A stretch of 64,000 bases of DNA from Pontederia crassipes (lineage: Eukaryota; Streptophyta; Magnoliopsida; Commelinales; Pontederiaceae): positions 1,240,001 through 1,304,000 of the forward strand of contig JAUKPH010000029.1 in the NCBI GenBank assembly GCA_030549335.1, given 5' to 3'. How positions within the stretch are numbered: the first letter of the stretch is position 1; the number at the start of each line of letters is the position of its first letter. A program made the translations under genes and the position numbers. This document shows, one piece after another, positions 29,793-44,500 of this stretch. Below the pieces are notes generated by a model. That model was given only the letters and a program-made list of their open reading frames with translations, made no database searches and was not told the origin of the DNA.

Positions 29793-31954
29793 ACTGATGC
29801 ATGTTGAGATGATTGACACGAAAAAATGGACTCGGATGAAAATTTTCCGGGGGTGCGAAATTTCGCGCGCGCGCCTTTTACTCGTGTTTTCAGCCAAGAA
29901 GGTCAAAAAGCGCGCAATTTTTGACGCTGTCAAAAGATGCCAAATTTTTGACGCTTTCGTGCCTATTGATGCATGGTGAGATGATTGGGATGAAAAAATG
30001 GACTCGGATGAAAATTTTCCGGGGGTGAGAAATTTCGCGCGCGCGCCTTTTACTCGTGTTTTCAGCCAAGAAGGTCAAAAAACGCGAAATTTTTGACGCT
30101 GTCAAAAGATGCCAAATTTTCGACGCTTTCTTGCCTATTGATGCATGTTGAGATGATTGGGACGAAAAAATGGACTCGGATGAAAATTTTCCGGGGGTGC
30201 GAAATTTCGCGCGCGCGCCTTTTCCTCGTGTTTTCTTCCAAGAAGGTCAAAAAATGCAAAATTTTTGACGCTGTCAAAAGATGCCAAATTTTTGACGCTA
30301 TCGTGCCTGTTGATGCATGGTGAGATGATTGAGACGAAAAAATGGACTCGGATGAAAATTTTACGGGGGTGCAAAATTTCGTACGCGCGCCTTTTACTCG
30401 TGTTTTCAGCCAAGAAGGTCAAAAAATGCGAAATTTTTGACGCTGTCAAAAGATGCCAAATTTTTGACGCTTTCATGCCTATTGATGCATGGTGAGATGA
30501 TTGGGACGAAAAAATGGACTCGGATAAAAATTTTCCGGGGGTGCAAAATTTCGCGCGCGCGCCTTTTACTCGTGTTTTCAGCCAAGAAGGTAAAAAAATG
30601 CGCAATTTTTGACGCTGTCAAAATATGCCAAATTTTCGACGCTTTCGTGCCTATTGATGCATGGTGAGATGATTGGGACGAAAAAATGGACTCGGATGAA
30701 AATTTTCCGGGGGTGAGAAATTTCGCGCGCGCGCTTTTTACTCGTGTTTTCAGCCAAGAAGGTAAAAAAATGCGAAATTTTTGACGCTGTCAAAAGATGC
30801 CAAATTTTTGACGCTTTCGTGCCTGTTGATGCATGGTGAGATGATTGGGACGAAAAAATGGACTCGGATGAAAATTTTCCGGGGGTGCGCGAAATTTCGC
30901 GGGCGCGCCTTTTACTCGTGTTTTCAGCCAAGAAGTTCAAAAAATGCGAAATTTTTGACGCTGTCAAGATGCCAAATTTTTTACGCTTTCTTGCCTATTG
31001 ATGCATGGTGAGATGATTGGGACGAAAAAATGGACTCGGATGAAAATTTTACGGGGGTGCGAAATTTCGCGCGCGCGCCTTTTTACTCGTGTTTTCAGCC
31101 AAGAAGGTAAAAAAACGCGAAATTTTTGACGCTATCAAAAGATGCCAAATTTTTGACGCTTTCTTGCCTATTAATGCATGTTGAGATGATTGGGACGAAA
31201 AAATGGACTCGGATGAAAATTTTCCGGGGGTGCGAAATTTCGCGCGCGCGCCTTTTACTCGTGTTTTTATCCAAGAAGGTAAAAAAATGCATAATTTTTG
31301 ACGCTGTCAAAAGATGCCAAATTTTCGACGCTTTCGTGCCTGTTGATGCATGTTGAGATGATTGGAACGAAAAAATGGACTCGGATGAAAATTTTCCGGG
31401 GGTGCGAAATTTCGCGCGCGCGCCTTTTACTCGTGTTTTTATCCAAGAAGGTCAAAAATTGCGTAATTTTTGACGCTGTCAAAAGATGCCAAATTTTCGA
31501 CGCTTTCGTGCCTATTGATGCATTGTGAGATGATTGGGACGAAAAAATGGACTCGGATGAAAATTTTCCGGGGGTGCGAAATTTCGCGCGCGCGCCTTTT
31601 ACTCGTGTTTTCAGCGAAGAAGGTCAAAAAACGCGAAATTTTTGACGCTGTCAAAAGATGCCAAATTTTCGACGCTTTCATGCCTGTTGATGCATGTTGA
31701 GATGATTGGAACGAAAAAATGGACTCGGATGAAAATTTTCCGGGGGTGCGAAATTTCGCGCGCGCGCCTTTTACTCGTGTTTTTATCCAAGAAGGTCAAA
31801 AAATGCGTAATTTTTGACGCTGTCAAAAGATGCCAAATTTTCGACGCTTTCGTGCCTATTGATGCATGGTGAGATGATTGGGACGAAAAAATGGACTCGG
31901 ATGAAAATTTTCCGGGGGTGCGAAATTTCGCGCGCGCGCCTTTTACTCGTGTTT

Positions 31955-33930
31955 TCAGCCAAGAAGGTCAAAAAATGTGAAATTTTTTACGCTGTCAAAA
32001 GATGCCAAATTTTTGACGCTTTCGTGCCTGTTGATGCATGGTGAGATGATTGGGACGAAAAAATGGACTCGGATGAAAATTTTTCGGGGATGCGAAATTT
32101 CGCGCGCGCGGCTTTTACTCGTGTTTTTATCCAAGAAGGTCAAAAAATGCGTAATTTTTGATGCTGTCAAAAGATGCCAAATTTTCGACGCTTTCGTGCC
32201 TATTGATGCATGGTGAGATGATTGGGACGAAAAAATGGACTCGGATGAAAATTTTACGGGGGTGCGAAATTTCGCGCGCGCGCCTTTTACTCGTGTTTTC
32301 AGCCAAGAAGGTAAAAAATGCGAAATTTTTGACGCTATCAAAAGATGCCAAATTTTAGACGCTTTCTTGCCCATTGATGCATGTTGAGATGATTGGGACG
32401 AAAAAATGGACTCGGATGAAAATTTTCCGGGGGTGCGAAATTTCGCGCGCGCGCCTTTTACTCGCGTTTTCAGCCAAGAGGGTCAAAAAACTCGCAATTT
32501 TTGACGCTATCAAAAGATGCCAAATTTTCGACGCTTTCGTGCCTGTTGATGCATGGTGAGATGATTGGGACGAAAAAATGGACTCGGATGAAAATTTTCC
32601 GGGGGTGAGAAATTTCGCGCGTGCGCCTTTTACTCGTGTTTTCAGCTAAGAAGGTAAAAAAATGCGAAATTTTTGACGCTGTCAAAAGATGCCAAATTTT
32701 CGACGCTTTCGTGCCTGTTGATGCATGGTGAGATGATTGGGACTAAAAAATGGACTCGGATGAAAATTTTTCGGGGATGCGAAATTTCGCGCGCGCGGCT
32801 TTTACTCGTGTTTTTATCCAAGAAGGTCAAAAAATGCGTAATTTTTGATGCTGTCAAAAGATGCCAAATTTTCGACGCTTTCGTGCCTATTGATGCATGG
32901 TGAGATGATTGGGACGAAAAAATGGACTCGGATGAAAATTTTACGGGGGTGCGAAATTTCGCGCGCGCGCCTTTTACTCGTGTTTTCAGCCAAGAAGGTA
33001 AAAAATGCGAAATTTTTGACGCTATCAAAAGATGCCAAATTTTAGACGCTTTCTTGCCCATTGATGCATGTTGAGATGATTGGGACGAAAAAATGGACTC
33101 GGATGAAAATTTTCCGGGGGTGCGAAATTTCGCGCGCTCGCCTTTTACTCGCGTTTTCAGCCAAGAGGGTCAAAAAACTCGCAATTTTTAACGCTATCAA
33201 AAGATGCCAAATTTTCGACGCTTTCGTGCCTGTTGATGCATGGTGAGATGATTGGGACGAAAAAATGGACTCGGATGAAAATTTTCCGGGGGTGAGAATT
33301 TCGCGCGCGCGCCTTTTACTCGTGTTTTCAGCTAAGAAGGTAAAAAAATGAGAAATTTTTGACGCTGTCAAAAGATGCCAAATTTTCGACGCTTTCGTGC
33401 CTGTTGATGCATGGTGAGATGATTGGGACTAAAAAATGGACTCGGATGAAAATTTTTCGGGGATGCGAAATTTCGCGCGCGCGGCTTTTACTCGTGTTTT
33501 TATCCAAGAAGGTAAAAAAATGCGTAATTTTTGATGCTGTCAAAAGATGCCAAATTTTCGACGCTTTCGTGCCTATTGATGCATGGTGAGATGATTGGGA
33601 CGAAAAAATGGACTCGGATGAAAATTTTACGGGGGTGCGAAATTTCGCGCGCGCGCCTTTTACTCGTGTTTTCAGCCAAGAAGGTAAAAAATGCGAAATT
33701 TTTGACGCTATCAAAAGATGCCAAATTTTAGACGCTTTCTTGCCCATTGATGCATGTTGAGATGATTGGGACGAAAAAATGGACTCGGATGAAAATTTTC
33801 CGGGGGTGCGAAATTTCGCGCGCGCGCCTTTTACTCGCGTTTTCAGCCAAGAGGGTCAAAAAACTCGCAATTTTTGACGCTATCAAAAGATGCCAAATTT
33901 TCGACGCTTTCGTGCCTGTTGATGCATGGT
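31955..33930 (+). repeat. Tetramer higher-order repeat within the large array
   Basis: A four-monomer block of 686-687 bp repeats nearly unchanged. Its variant carrying ATTTTTCGGGGATGCG and GCGGCTTTTACTCG occurs at about 32077, 32764 and 33450, and the variant with TTGCCCATTGATGCATGTTG occurs at 32368, 33055 and 33741. The third copy leads into the 14-mer blocks. Confidence 0.85.
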
Positions 33931-36900
33931 GAGATGATTGGGACGAAAAAATGGACTCGGATGAAAATTTTCCGGGGGTGAGAAATTTCGCGCGCGCGCC
34001 TTTTACTCGTGTTTTCAGCTAAGAAGGTAAAAAAATGCGAAATTTTTGACGCTGTCAAAAGATGCCAAATTTTCGACGCTTTCGTGCCTGTTGATGCATG
34101 GTGAGATGATTGGGACTAAAAAATGGACTCGGATGAAAATTTTCCGGGGGTGCGAAATTTCGCGGGCGCGCCTTTTACTCGTGTTTTCAGCCAAGAAGTT
34201 CAAAAAACGCGAAATTTTTGACGCTGTCAAAAGATGCCAAATTTTCGACGCTTTCATGCCTGTTGATGCATGTTGAGATGATTGGAACGAAAAAATGGAC
34301 TCGGATGAAAATTTTCCGGGGGTGCGAAATTTCGCGCGCGCGCCTTTTACTCGTGTTTTCAGCCAAGAAGGTCAAAAAATGCGAAATTTTTGACGATGTC
34401 AAAAGATGCCAAATTTTTGACGCTTTCATGCCTATTGATGCATGGTGAGATGATTGGGACGAAAAAATGGACTCGGATAAAAATTTTCCGGGGGTGCGAA
34501 ATTTCGCGCGCGCGCCTTTTACTCGTGTTTTCAGCCAAGAAGGTCAAAAAATGCGCAATTTTTGACGCTGTCAAAATATGCCAAATTTTCGACGCTTTCG
34601 TGCCTATTGATGCATGGTGAGATGATTGGGACGAAAAAATGGACTCGGATGAAAATTTTCCGGGGGTGAGAAATTTCGCGCGCGCGCCTTTTACTCGTGT
34701 TTTCAGCCAAGAAGGTAAAAAAATGCGAAATTTTTGACGCTGTCAAAAGATGCCAAATTTTTTACGCTTTCGTGCCTGTTGATGCATGGTGAGATGATTG
34801 GGACGAAAAAATGGACTCGGATGAAAATTTTCTGGGGGTGCGAAATTTCGCGGGCGCGCCTTTTACTCGTGTTTTCAGCCAAGAAGGTCAAAAAACGCGC
34901 AATTTTTTACGCTGTCAAAAGATGCCAAATTTTGGACGCTTTCTTGCCTATTGATGCATGGTGAGATGATTGAGACGAAAAAATGGACTCGGATGAAAAT
35001 TTTCCGGGGGTGAGAAATTTCGCGCGCGCGCCTTTTACTCGTGTTTTCAGCCAAGAAGGTAAAAAATTGCGTAATTTTTGACGCTGTCAAAAGATGCCAA
35101 ATTTTCGACGCTTTCGGCCTATTGATGCATTGTGAGATGATTGGGACGAAAAAATGGACTCGGATGAAAATTTTCCGGGGGGTGCGAAATTTTGCGCGCG
35201 TGCCTTTTACTCGTGTTTTCAGCGAAGAAGGTCAAAAAACGCGAAATTTTTGACGCTGTCAAAAGATGCCAAATTTTCGACGCTTTCGTGCCTGTTGATG
35301 CATGTTGAGATGATTGGAACGAAAAAATGGACTCGGATGAAAATTTTCCGGGGGTGCGAAATTTCGCGCGCGCGCCTTTTACTCGTGTTTTCAGCCAAGA
35401 AGGTCAAAAAATGCGAAAATTTTCACGCTGTCAAAAGATGCCAAATTTTCGACGCTTTCGTGCCTATTGATGCATGGTGAGATGATTGGAACGAAAACAT
35501 GGACTCGGATGAAAATTTTCCGGGGGTGAGAAATTTCGCGCGCGCGCCTTTTACTCGTGTTTTCAGCCAAGAAGGTAAAAAATTGCGTAATTTTGACGCT
35601 GTCAAAAGATGCCAAATTTTCGACGCTTTCGTGCCTATTGATGCATGGTGAGATGATTGGGACGAAAAAATGGACTCGGATGAAAATTTTCCGGGGGTGC
35701 GAAATTTCGCGCGCGCGCCTTTTACTCGTGTTTTCAGCCAAGAAGGTCAAAAAATGTGAAATTTTTTACGCTGTCAAAAGATGCCAAATTTTTGACGCTT
35801 TCGTGCCTCTTGATGCATGGTGAGATGATTGGGACGAAAAAATGGACTCGGATGAAAATTTTTCGGGGATGCGAAATTTCGCGCGCGCGGCTTTTACTCA
35901 TGTTTTTATCCAAGAAGGTCAAAAAATGCGTAATTTTTTATGCTGTCAAAAGATGCCAAATTTTCGACGCTTTCGTGCCTATTGATGCATGGTGAGATGA
36001 TTGGGACGAAAAAATGGACTCGGATGAAAATTTTACGGGGGTGCGAAATTTCGCGCGCGCGCCTTTTACTCGTGTTTTCAGCCAAGAAGGTAAAAAATGC
36101 GAAATTTTTGACGCTATCAAAAGATGCCAAATTTTAGACGCTTTCTTGCCCATTGATGCATGTTGAGATGATTGGGACGAAAAAATGGACTCGGATGAAA
36201 ATTTTCCGGGGGTGCGAAATTTCGCGCGCGCGCCTTTTACTCGCGTTTTCAGCCAAGAGGGTCAAAAAACTCGCAATTTTTGACGCTATCAAAAGATGCC
36301 AAATTTTCGACGCTTTCGTGCCTGTTGATGCATGGTGAGATGATTGGGACGAAAAAATGGACTCGGATGAAAATTTTCCGGGGGTGAGAAATTTCGCGCG
36401 CGCGCCTTTTACTCGTGTTTTCAGCTAAGAAGGTAAAAAAATGCGAAATTTTTGACGCTGTCAAAAGATGCCAAATTTTCGACGCTTTCGTGCCTGTTGA
36501 TGCATGGTGAGATGATTGGGACTAAAAAATGGACTCGGATGAAAATTTTCCGGGGGTGCGAAATTTCGCGGGCGCGCCTTTTACTCGTGTTTTCAGCCAA
36601 GAAGTTCAAAAAACGCGAAATTTTTGACGCTGTCAAAAGATGCCAAATTTTCGACGCTTTCATGCCTGTTGATGCATGTTGAGATGATTGGAACGAAAAA
36701 ATGGACTCGGATGAAAATTTTCCGGGGGTGCGAAATTTCGCGCGCGCGCCTTTTACTCGTGTTTTCAGCCAAGAAGGTCAAAAAATGCGAAATTTTTGAC
36801 GATGTCAAAAGATGCCAAATTTTTGACGCTTTCATGCCTATTGATGCATGGTGAGATGATTGGGACGAAAAAATGGACTCGGATAAAAATTTTCCGGGGG

Positions 36901-38560
36901 TGCGAAATTTCGCGCGCGCGCCTTTTACTCGTGTTTTCAGCCAAGAAGGTCAAAAAATGTGCAATTTTTGACGCTGTCAAAATATGCCAATTTTTCGACG
37001 CTTTCGTGCCTATTGATGCATGGTGAGATGATTGGGACGAAAAAATGGACTCGGATGAAAATTTTCCGGGGGTGAGAAATTTCGCGCGCGCGCCTTTTAC
37101 TCGTGTTTTCAGCCAAGAAGGTAAAAAAATGCGAAATTTTTGACGCTGTCAAAAGATGCCAAATTTTTTACGCTTTCGTGCCTGTTGATGCATGGTGAGA
37201 TGATTGGGACGAAAAAATGGACTCGGATGAAAATTTTCTGGGGGTGCGAAATTTCGCGGGCGCGCCTTTTACTCGTGTTTTCAGCCAAGAAGGTCAAAAA
37301 ACGCGCAATTTTTTACGCTGTCAAAAGATGCCAAATTTTGGACGCTTTCTTGCCTATTGATGCATGGTGAGATGATTGAGACGAAAAAATGGACTCGGAT
37401 GAAAATTTTCCGGGGGTGAGAAATTTCGCGCGCGCGCCTTTACTCGTGTTTTCAGCCAAGAAGGTAAAAAATTGCGTAATTTTTGACGCTGTCAAAAGAT
37501 GCCAAATTTTCGACGCTTTCGGCCTATTGATGCATTGTGAGATGATTGGGACGAAAAAATGGACTCGGATGAAAATTTTCCGGGGGGTGCGAAATTTTGC
37601 GCGCGTGCCTTTTACTCGTGTTTTCAGCGAAGAAGGTCAAAAAACGCGAAATTTTTGACGCTGTCAAAAGATGCCAAATTTTCGACGCTTTCGTGCCTGT
37701 TGATGCATGTTGAGATGATTGGAACGAAAAAATGGACTCGGATGAAAATTTTCCGGGGGTGCGAAATTTCGCGCGCGCGCCTTTTACTCGTGTTTTCAGC
37801 CAAGAAGGTCAAAAAATGCAAAAATTTTCACGCTGTCAAAAGATGCCAAATTTTCGACGCTATCGTGCCTATTGATGCATGGTGAGATGATTGGAACGAA
37901 AACATGGACTCGGATGAAAATTTTCCGGGGGTGAGAAATTTCGCGCGCGCGCCTTTTACTCGTGTTTTCAGCCAAGAAGGTAAAAAATTGCGTAATTTTT
38001 GACGCTGTCAAAAGATGCCAAATTTTCGACGCTTTCGTGCCTATTGATGCATGGTGAGATGATTGGGACGAAAAAATGGACTCGGATGAAAATTTTCCGG
38101 GGGTGCGAAATTTCGCGCGCGCGCCTTTTACTCGTGTTTTCAGCCAAGAAGGTCAAAAAATGTGAAATTTTTTACGCTGTCAAAAGATGCCAAATTTTTG
38201 ACGCTTTCGTGCCTGTTGATGCATGGTGAGATGATTGGGACGAAAAAATGGACTCGGATGAAAATTTTTCGGGGATGCGAAATTTCGCGCGCGCGGCTTT
38301 TACTCGTGTTTTTATCCAAGAAGGTCAAAAAATGCGTAATTTTTTATGCTATCAAAAGATGCCAAATTTTCGACGCTTTCGTGCCTATTGATGCATGGTG
38401 AGATGATTGGGACGAAAAAATGGACTCGGATGAAAATTTTACGGGGGTGCGAAATTTCGCGCGCGCGCCTTTTACTCGTGTTTTCAGCCAAGAAGGTAAA
38501 AAATGCGAAATTTTTGACGCTATCAAAAGATGCCAAATTTTAGACGCTTTCTTGCCCATT
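33741..38560 (+). repeat. 14-monomer higher-order repeat, two adjacent copies (about 2406 bp each)
   Basis: The block beginning with the TTGCCCATTGATGCATGTTG variant at 33741 recurs at 36147 and 38553. Monomer order, including rare variants such as the TTTTCTGGGGGTGCG unit and the CGGCCTATTG deletion (35116 and 37521), is conserved between copies. Related but rearranged copies follow near 41130 and 43883. Confidence 0.88.
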
Positions 38561-41500
38561 GATGCATGTTGAGATGATTGGGACGAAAAAATGGACTCGG
38601 ATGAAAATTTTCCGGGGGTGCGAAATTTCGCGCGCGCGCCTTTTACTCGCGTTTTCAGCCAAGAGGGTCAAAAAACTCGCAATTTTTGACGCTATCAAAA
38701 GATGCCAAATTTTCGACGCTTTCGTGCCTGTTGATGCATGGTGAGATGATTGGGACGAAAAAATGGACTCGGATGAAAATTTTCCGGGGGTGAGAAATTT
38801 CGCGCGCGCGCCTTTTACTCGTGTTTTCAGCTAAGAAGGTAAAAAAATGCGAAATTTTTGACGCTGTCAAAAGATGCCAAATTTTCGACGCTTTCGTGCC
38901 TGTTGATGCATGGTGAGATGATTGGGACTAAAAAATGGACTCGGATGAAAATTTTTCGGGGATGCGAAATTTCGCGCGCGCGGCTTTTACTCGTGTTTTT
39001 ATCCAAGAAGGTCAAAAAATGCGTAATTTTTGATGCTGTCAAAAGATGCCAAATTTTCGACGCTTTCGTGCCTATTGATGCATGGTGAGATGATTGGGAC
39101 GAAAAAATGGACTCGGATGAAAATTTTACGGGGGTGCGAAATTTCGCGCGCGCGCCTTTTACTCGTGTTTTCAGCCAAGAAGGTAAAAAATGCGAAATTT
39201 TTGACGCTATCAAAAGATGCCAAATTTTAGACGCTTTCTTGCCCATTGATGCATGTTGAGATGATTGGGACGAAAAAATGGACTCGGATGAAAATTTTCC
39301 GGAGGTGCGAAATTTCGCGCGCGCGCCTTTTACTCGCATTTTCAGCCAAGAGGGTCAAAAAACTCGCAATTTTTGACGCTATCAAAAGATGCCAAATTTT
39401 CGACGCTTTCGTGCCTGTTGATGCATGGTGAGATGATTGGGACGAAAAAATGGACTCGGATGAAAATTTTCCGGGGGTGAGAATTTCGCGCGCGCGCCTT
39501 TTACTCGTGTTTTCAGCTAAGAAGGTAAAAAAATGCGAAATTTTTGACGCTGTCAAAAGATGCCAAATTTTCGACGCTTTCGTGCCTGTTGATGCATGGT
39601 GAGATGATTGGGACTAAAAAATGGACTCGGATGAAAATTTTTCGGGGATGCGAAATTTCGCGCGCGCGGCTTTTACTCGTGTTTTTATCCAAGAAGGTCA
39701 AAAAATGCGTAATTTTTGATGCTGTCAAAAGATGCCAAATTTTCGACGCTTTCGTGCCTATTGATGCATGGTGAGATGATTGGGACGAAAAAATGGACTC
39801 GGATGAAATTTTACGGGGGTGCGAAATTTCGCGCGCGCGCCTTTTACTCGTGTTTTCAGCCAAGAAGGTAAAAAAATGCGAAATTTTTGACGCTGTCAAA
39901 AGATGCCAAATTTTTGACGCTTTCGTGCCTGTTGATGCATGGTGAGATGATTGGGACGAAAAAATGGACTCGGATGAAAATTTTCTGGGGGTGCGAAATT
40001 TCGCGGGCGCGCCTTTTACTCGCGTTTTCAGCCAAGAAGGTCAAAAAACGTGCAATTTTTTACGCTGTCAAAAGATGCCAAATTTTCGACGCTTTCTTGC
40101 CTATTGATGCATGGTGAGATGATTGAGACGAAAAAATGGACTCGGATGAAAATTTTCCGGGGGTGAGAAATTTCGCGCGCGCGCCTTTTACTCGTGTTTT
40201 CAGCAAAGAAGGTAAAAAATTGCGTAATTTTTGACGCTGTCAAAAGATGCCAAATTTTCGACGCTTTCGTGCCTATTGATGCATTGTGAGATGATTGGGA
40301 CGAAAAAATGGACTCGGATGAAAATTTTCCGGGGGGTGCGAAATTTTGCGCGGGTGCCTTTTACTCGTGTTTTCAGCGAAGAAGGTCAAAAAACGCGAAA
40401 TTTTTGACGCTGTCAAAAGATGCCAAATTTTCGACGCTTTCGTGCCTGTTGATGCATGTTGAGATGATTGGAACGAAAAAATGGACTCGGATGAAAATTT
40501 TCCGGGGGTGCGAAATTTCGCGCGCGCGCCTTTTACTCGTGTTTTCAGCCAAGAAGGTCAAAAAATGCGAAAATTTTCACGCTGTCAAAAGATGCCAAAT
40601 TTTCGACGCTTTCGTGCCTATTGATGCATGGTGAGATGATTGGAACGAAAACATGGACTCGGATGAAAATTTTCCGGGGGTGAGAAATTTCGCGCGCGCG
40701 CCTTTTACTCGTGTTTTCAGCCAAGAAGGTAAAAAATTGCGTAATTTTTGACGCTGTCAAAAGATGCCAAATTTTCGACGCTTTCGTGCCTATTGATGCA
40801 TTGTGAGATGATTGGGACGAAAAAATGGACTCGGATGAAAATTTTCCGGGGGTGAGAAATTTCGCGCGCGCGCCTTTTACTCGTGTTTTCAGCCAAGAAG
40901 GTAAAAAAATGCGAAATTTTTGACGCTGTCAAAAGATGCCAAATTTTTGACGCTTTCGTGCCTGTTGATGCATGGTGAGATGATTGGGACGAAAAAATGG
41001 ACTCGGATGAAAATTTTACGGGGGTGCGAAATTTCGCGCGCGCGCCTTTTACTCGTGTTTTCAGCCAAGAAGGTAAAAAATGCGAAATTTTTGACGCTAT
41101 CAAAAGATGCCAAATTTTAGACGCTTTCTTGCCCATTGATGCATGTTGAGATGATTGGGACGAAAAAATGGACTCGGATGAAAATTTTCCGGGGGTGCGA
41201 AATTTCGCGCGCGCGCCTTTTACTCGCGTTTTCAGCCAAGAGGGTCAAAAAACTCGCAATTTTTGACGCTATCAAAAGATGCCAAATTTTCGACGCTTTC
41301 GTGCCTGTTGATGCATGGTGAGATGATTGGGACGAAAAAATGGACTCGGATGAAAATTTTCCGGGGGTGAGAAATTTCGCGCGCGCGCCTTTTACTCGTG
41401 TTTTCAGCTAAGAAGGTAAAAAAATGCGAAATTTTTGACGCTGTCAAAAGATGCCAAATTTTCGACGCTTTCGTGCCTGTTGATGCATGGTGAGATGATT

Positions 41501-44500
41501 GGGACTAAAAAATGGACTCGGATGAAAATTTTCCGGGGGTGCGAAATTTCGCGGGCGCGCCTTTTACTCGTGTTTTCAACCAAGAAGTTCAAAAAACGCG
41601 AAATTTTTGACGCTGTCAAAAGATGCCAAATTTTCGACGCTTTCATGCCTGTTGATGCATGTTGAGATGATTGGAACGAAAAAATGGACTCGGATGAAAA
41701 TTTTCCGGGGGTGCGAAATTTCGCGCGCGCGCCTTTTACTCGTGTTTTCAGCCAAGAAGGTCAAAAAATGCGAAATTTTTGACGATGTCAAAAGATGCCA
41801 AATTTTTGACGCTTTCATGCCTATTGATGCATGGTGAGATGATTGGGACGAAAAAATGGACTCGGATAAAAATTTTCCGGGGGTGCGAAATTTCGCGCGC
41901 GCGCCTTTTACTCGTGTTTTCAGCCAAGAACGTCAAAAAATGCGCAATTTTTGACGCTGTCAAAATATGCCAAATTTTCGACGCTTTCGTGCCTATTGAT
42001 GCATGGTGAGATGATTGGGACGAAAAAATGGACTCGGATGAAAATTTTCCAGGGGTGAGAAATTTCGCGCGCGCGCCTTTTACTCGTGTTTTCAGCCAAG
42101 AAGGTAAAAAAATGCGAAATTTTTGACGCTGTCAAAAGATGCCAAATTTTTGACGCTTTCGTGCCTGTTGATGCATGGTGAGATGATTGGGACGATAAAA
42201 TGGACTCGGATGAAAATTTTCTGGGGGTGCGAAATTTCGCGGGCGCGCCTTTTACTCGTGTTTTCAGCCAAGAAGGTCAAAAAACGTGCAATTTTTTAGG
42301 CTGTCAAAAGATGCCAAATTTTCGACGCTTTCTTGCCTATTGATGCATGGTGAGATGATTGAGACGAAAAAATGGACTCGGATGAAAATTTTCCGGGGGT
42401 GAGAAATTTCGCGCGCGCGCCTTTTACTCGTGTTTTCAGCCAAGAAGGTAAAAAATTGCGTAATTTTTGACGCTGTCAAAAGATGCCAAATTTTCGACGC
42501 TTTCGTGCCTATTGATGCATTGTGAGATGATTGGGACGAAAAAATGGACTCGGATGAAAATTTTCCGGGGGGTGCGAAATTTTGCGCGGGTGCCTTTTAC
42601 TCGTGTTTTCAGCGAAGAAGGTCAAAAAACGCGAAATTTTTGACGCTGTCAAAAGATGCCAAATTTTCGACGCTTTCGTGCCTGTTGATGCATGTTGAGA
42701 TGATTGGAACGAAAAAATGGACTCGGATGAAAATTTTCCGGGGGTGCGAAATTTCGCGCGCGCGCCTTTTACTCGTGTTTTCAGCCAAGAAGGTCAAAAA
42801 ATGCGAAAATTTTCACGCTGTCAAAAGATGCCAAATTTTCGACGCTTTCGTGCCTATTGATGCATGGTGAGATGATTGGAACGAAAACATGGACTCGGAT
42901 GAAAATTTTCCGGGGGTGAGAAATTTCGCGCGCGCGCCTTTTACTCGTGTTTTCAGCCAAGAAGGTAAAAAATTGCGTAATTTTTGACGCTGTCAAAAGA
43001 TGCCAAATTTTCGACGCTTTCGTGCCTATTGATGCATTGTGAGATGATTGGGACGAAAAAATGGACTCGGATGAAAATTTTCCGGGGGGTGCGAAATTTT
43101 GCGCGCGTGCCTTTTACTCGTGTTTTCAGCGAAGAAGGTCAAAAAACGCGAAATTTTTGACGCTGTCAAAAGATGCCAAATTTTCGACGCTTTCATGCCT
43201 GTTGATGCATGTTGAGATGATTGGAACGAAAAAATGGACTCGGATGAAAATTTTCCGGGGGTGCGAAATTTCGCGCGCGCGCCTTTTACTCGTGTTTTTA
43301 TCCAAGAAGGTCAAAAATTGCGTAATTTTTGACGCTGTCAAAAGATGCCAAATTTTCGACGCTTTCGTGCCTATTGATGCATTGTGAGATGATTGGGACG
43401 AAAAAATGGACTCGGATGAAAATTTTCCGGGGGTGCGAAATTTCGCGCGCGCGCCTTTTACTCGTGTTTTCAGCGAAGAAGGTCAAAAAACGCGAAATTT
43501 TTGACGCTGTCAAAAGATGCCAAATTTTCGACGCTTTCATGCCTGTTGATGCATGTTGAGATGATTGGAACGAAAAAATGGACTCGGATGAAAATTTTCC
43601 GGGGGTGCGAAATTTCGCGCGCGCGCCTTTTACTCGTGTTTTTATCCAAGAAGGTCAAAAAATGCGTAATTTTTGACGCTGTCAAAAGATGCCAAATTTT
43701 TGACGCTTTCGTGCCTGTTGATGCATGGTGAGATGATTGGGACGAAAAAATGGACTCGGATGAAAATTTTACGGGGGTGCGAAATTTCGCGCGCGCGCCT
43801 TTTACTCGTGTTTTCAGCCAAGAAGGTAAAAAATGCGAAATTTTTGACGCTATCAAAAGATGCCAAATTTTAGACGCTTTCTTGCCCATTGATGCATGTT
43901 GAGATGATTGGGACGAAAAAATGGACTCGGATGAAAATTTTCCGGGGGTGCGAAATTTCGCGCGCGCGCCTTTTACTCGCGTTTTCAGCCAAGAGGGTCA
44001 AAAAACTCGCAATTTTTGACGCTATCAAAAGATGCCAAATTTTCGACGCTTTCGTGCCTGTTGATGCATGGTGAGATGATTGGGACGAAAAAATGGACTC
44101 GGATGAAAATTTTCCGGGGGTGAGAAATTTCGCGCGCGCGCCTTTTACTCGTGTTTTCAGCTAAGAAGGTAAAAAAATGCGAAATTTTTGACGCTGTCAA
44201 AAGATGCCAAATTTTCGACGCTTTCGTGCCTGTTGATGCATGGTGAGATGATTGGGACTAAAAAATGGACTCGGATGAAAATTTTCCGGGGGTGCGAAAT
44301 TTCGCGGGCGCGCCTTTTACTCGTGTTTTCAGCCAAGAAGTTCAAAAAACGCGAAATTTTTGACGCTGTCAAAAGATGCCAAATTTTCGACGCTTTCATG
44401 CCTGTTGATGCATGTTGAGATGATTGGAACGAAAAAATGGACTCGGATGAAAATTTTCCGGGGGTGCGAAATTTCGCGCGCGCGCCTTTTACTAGTGTTT

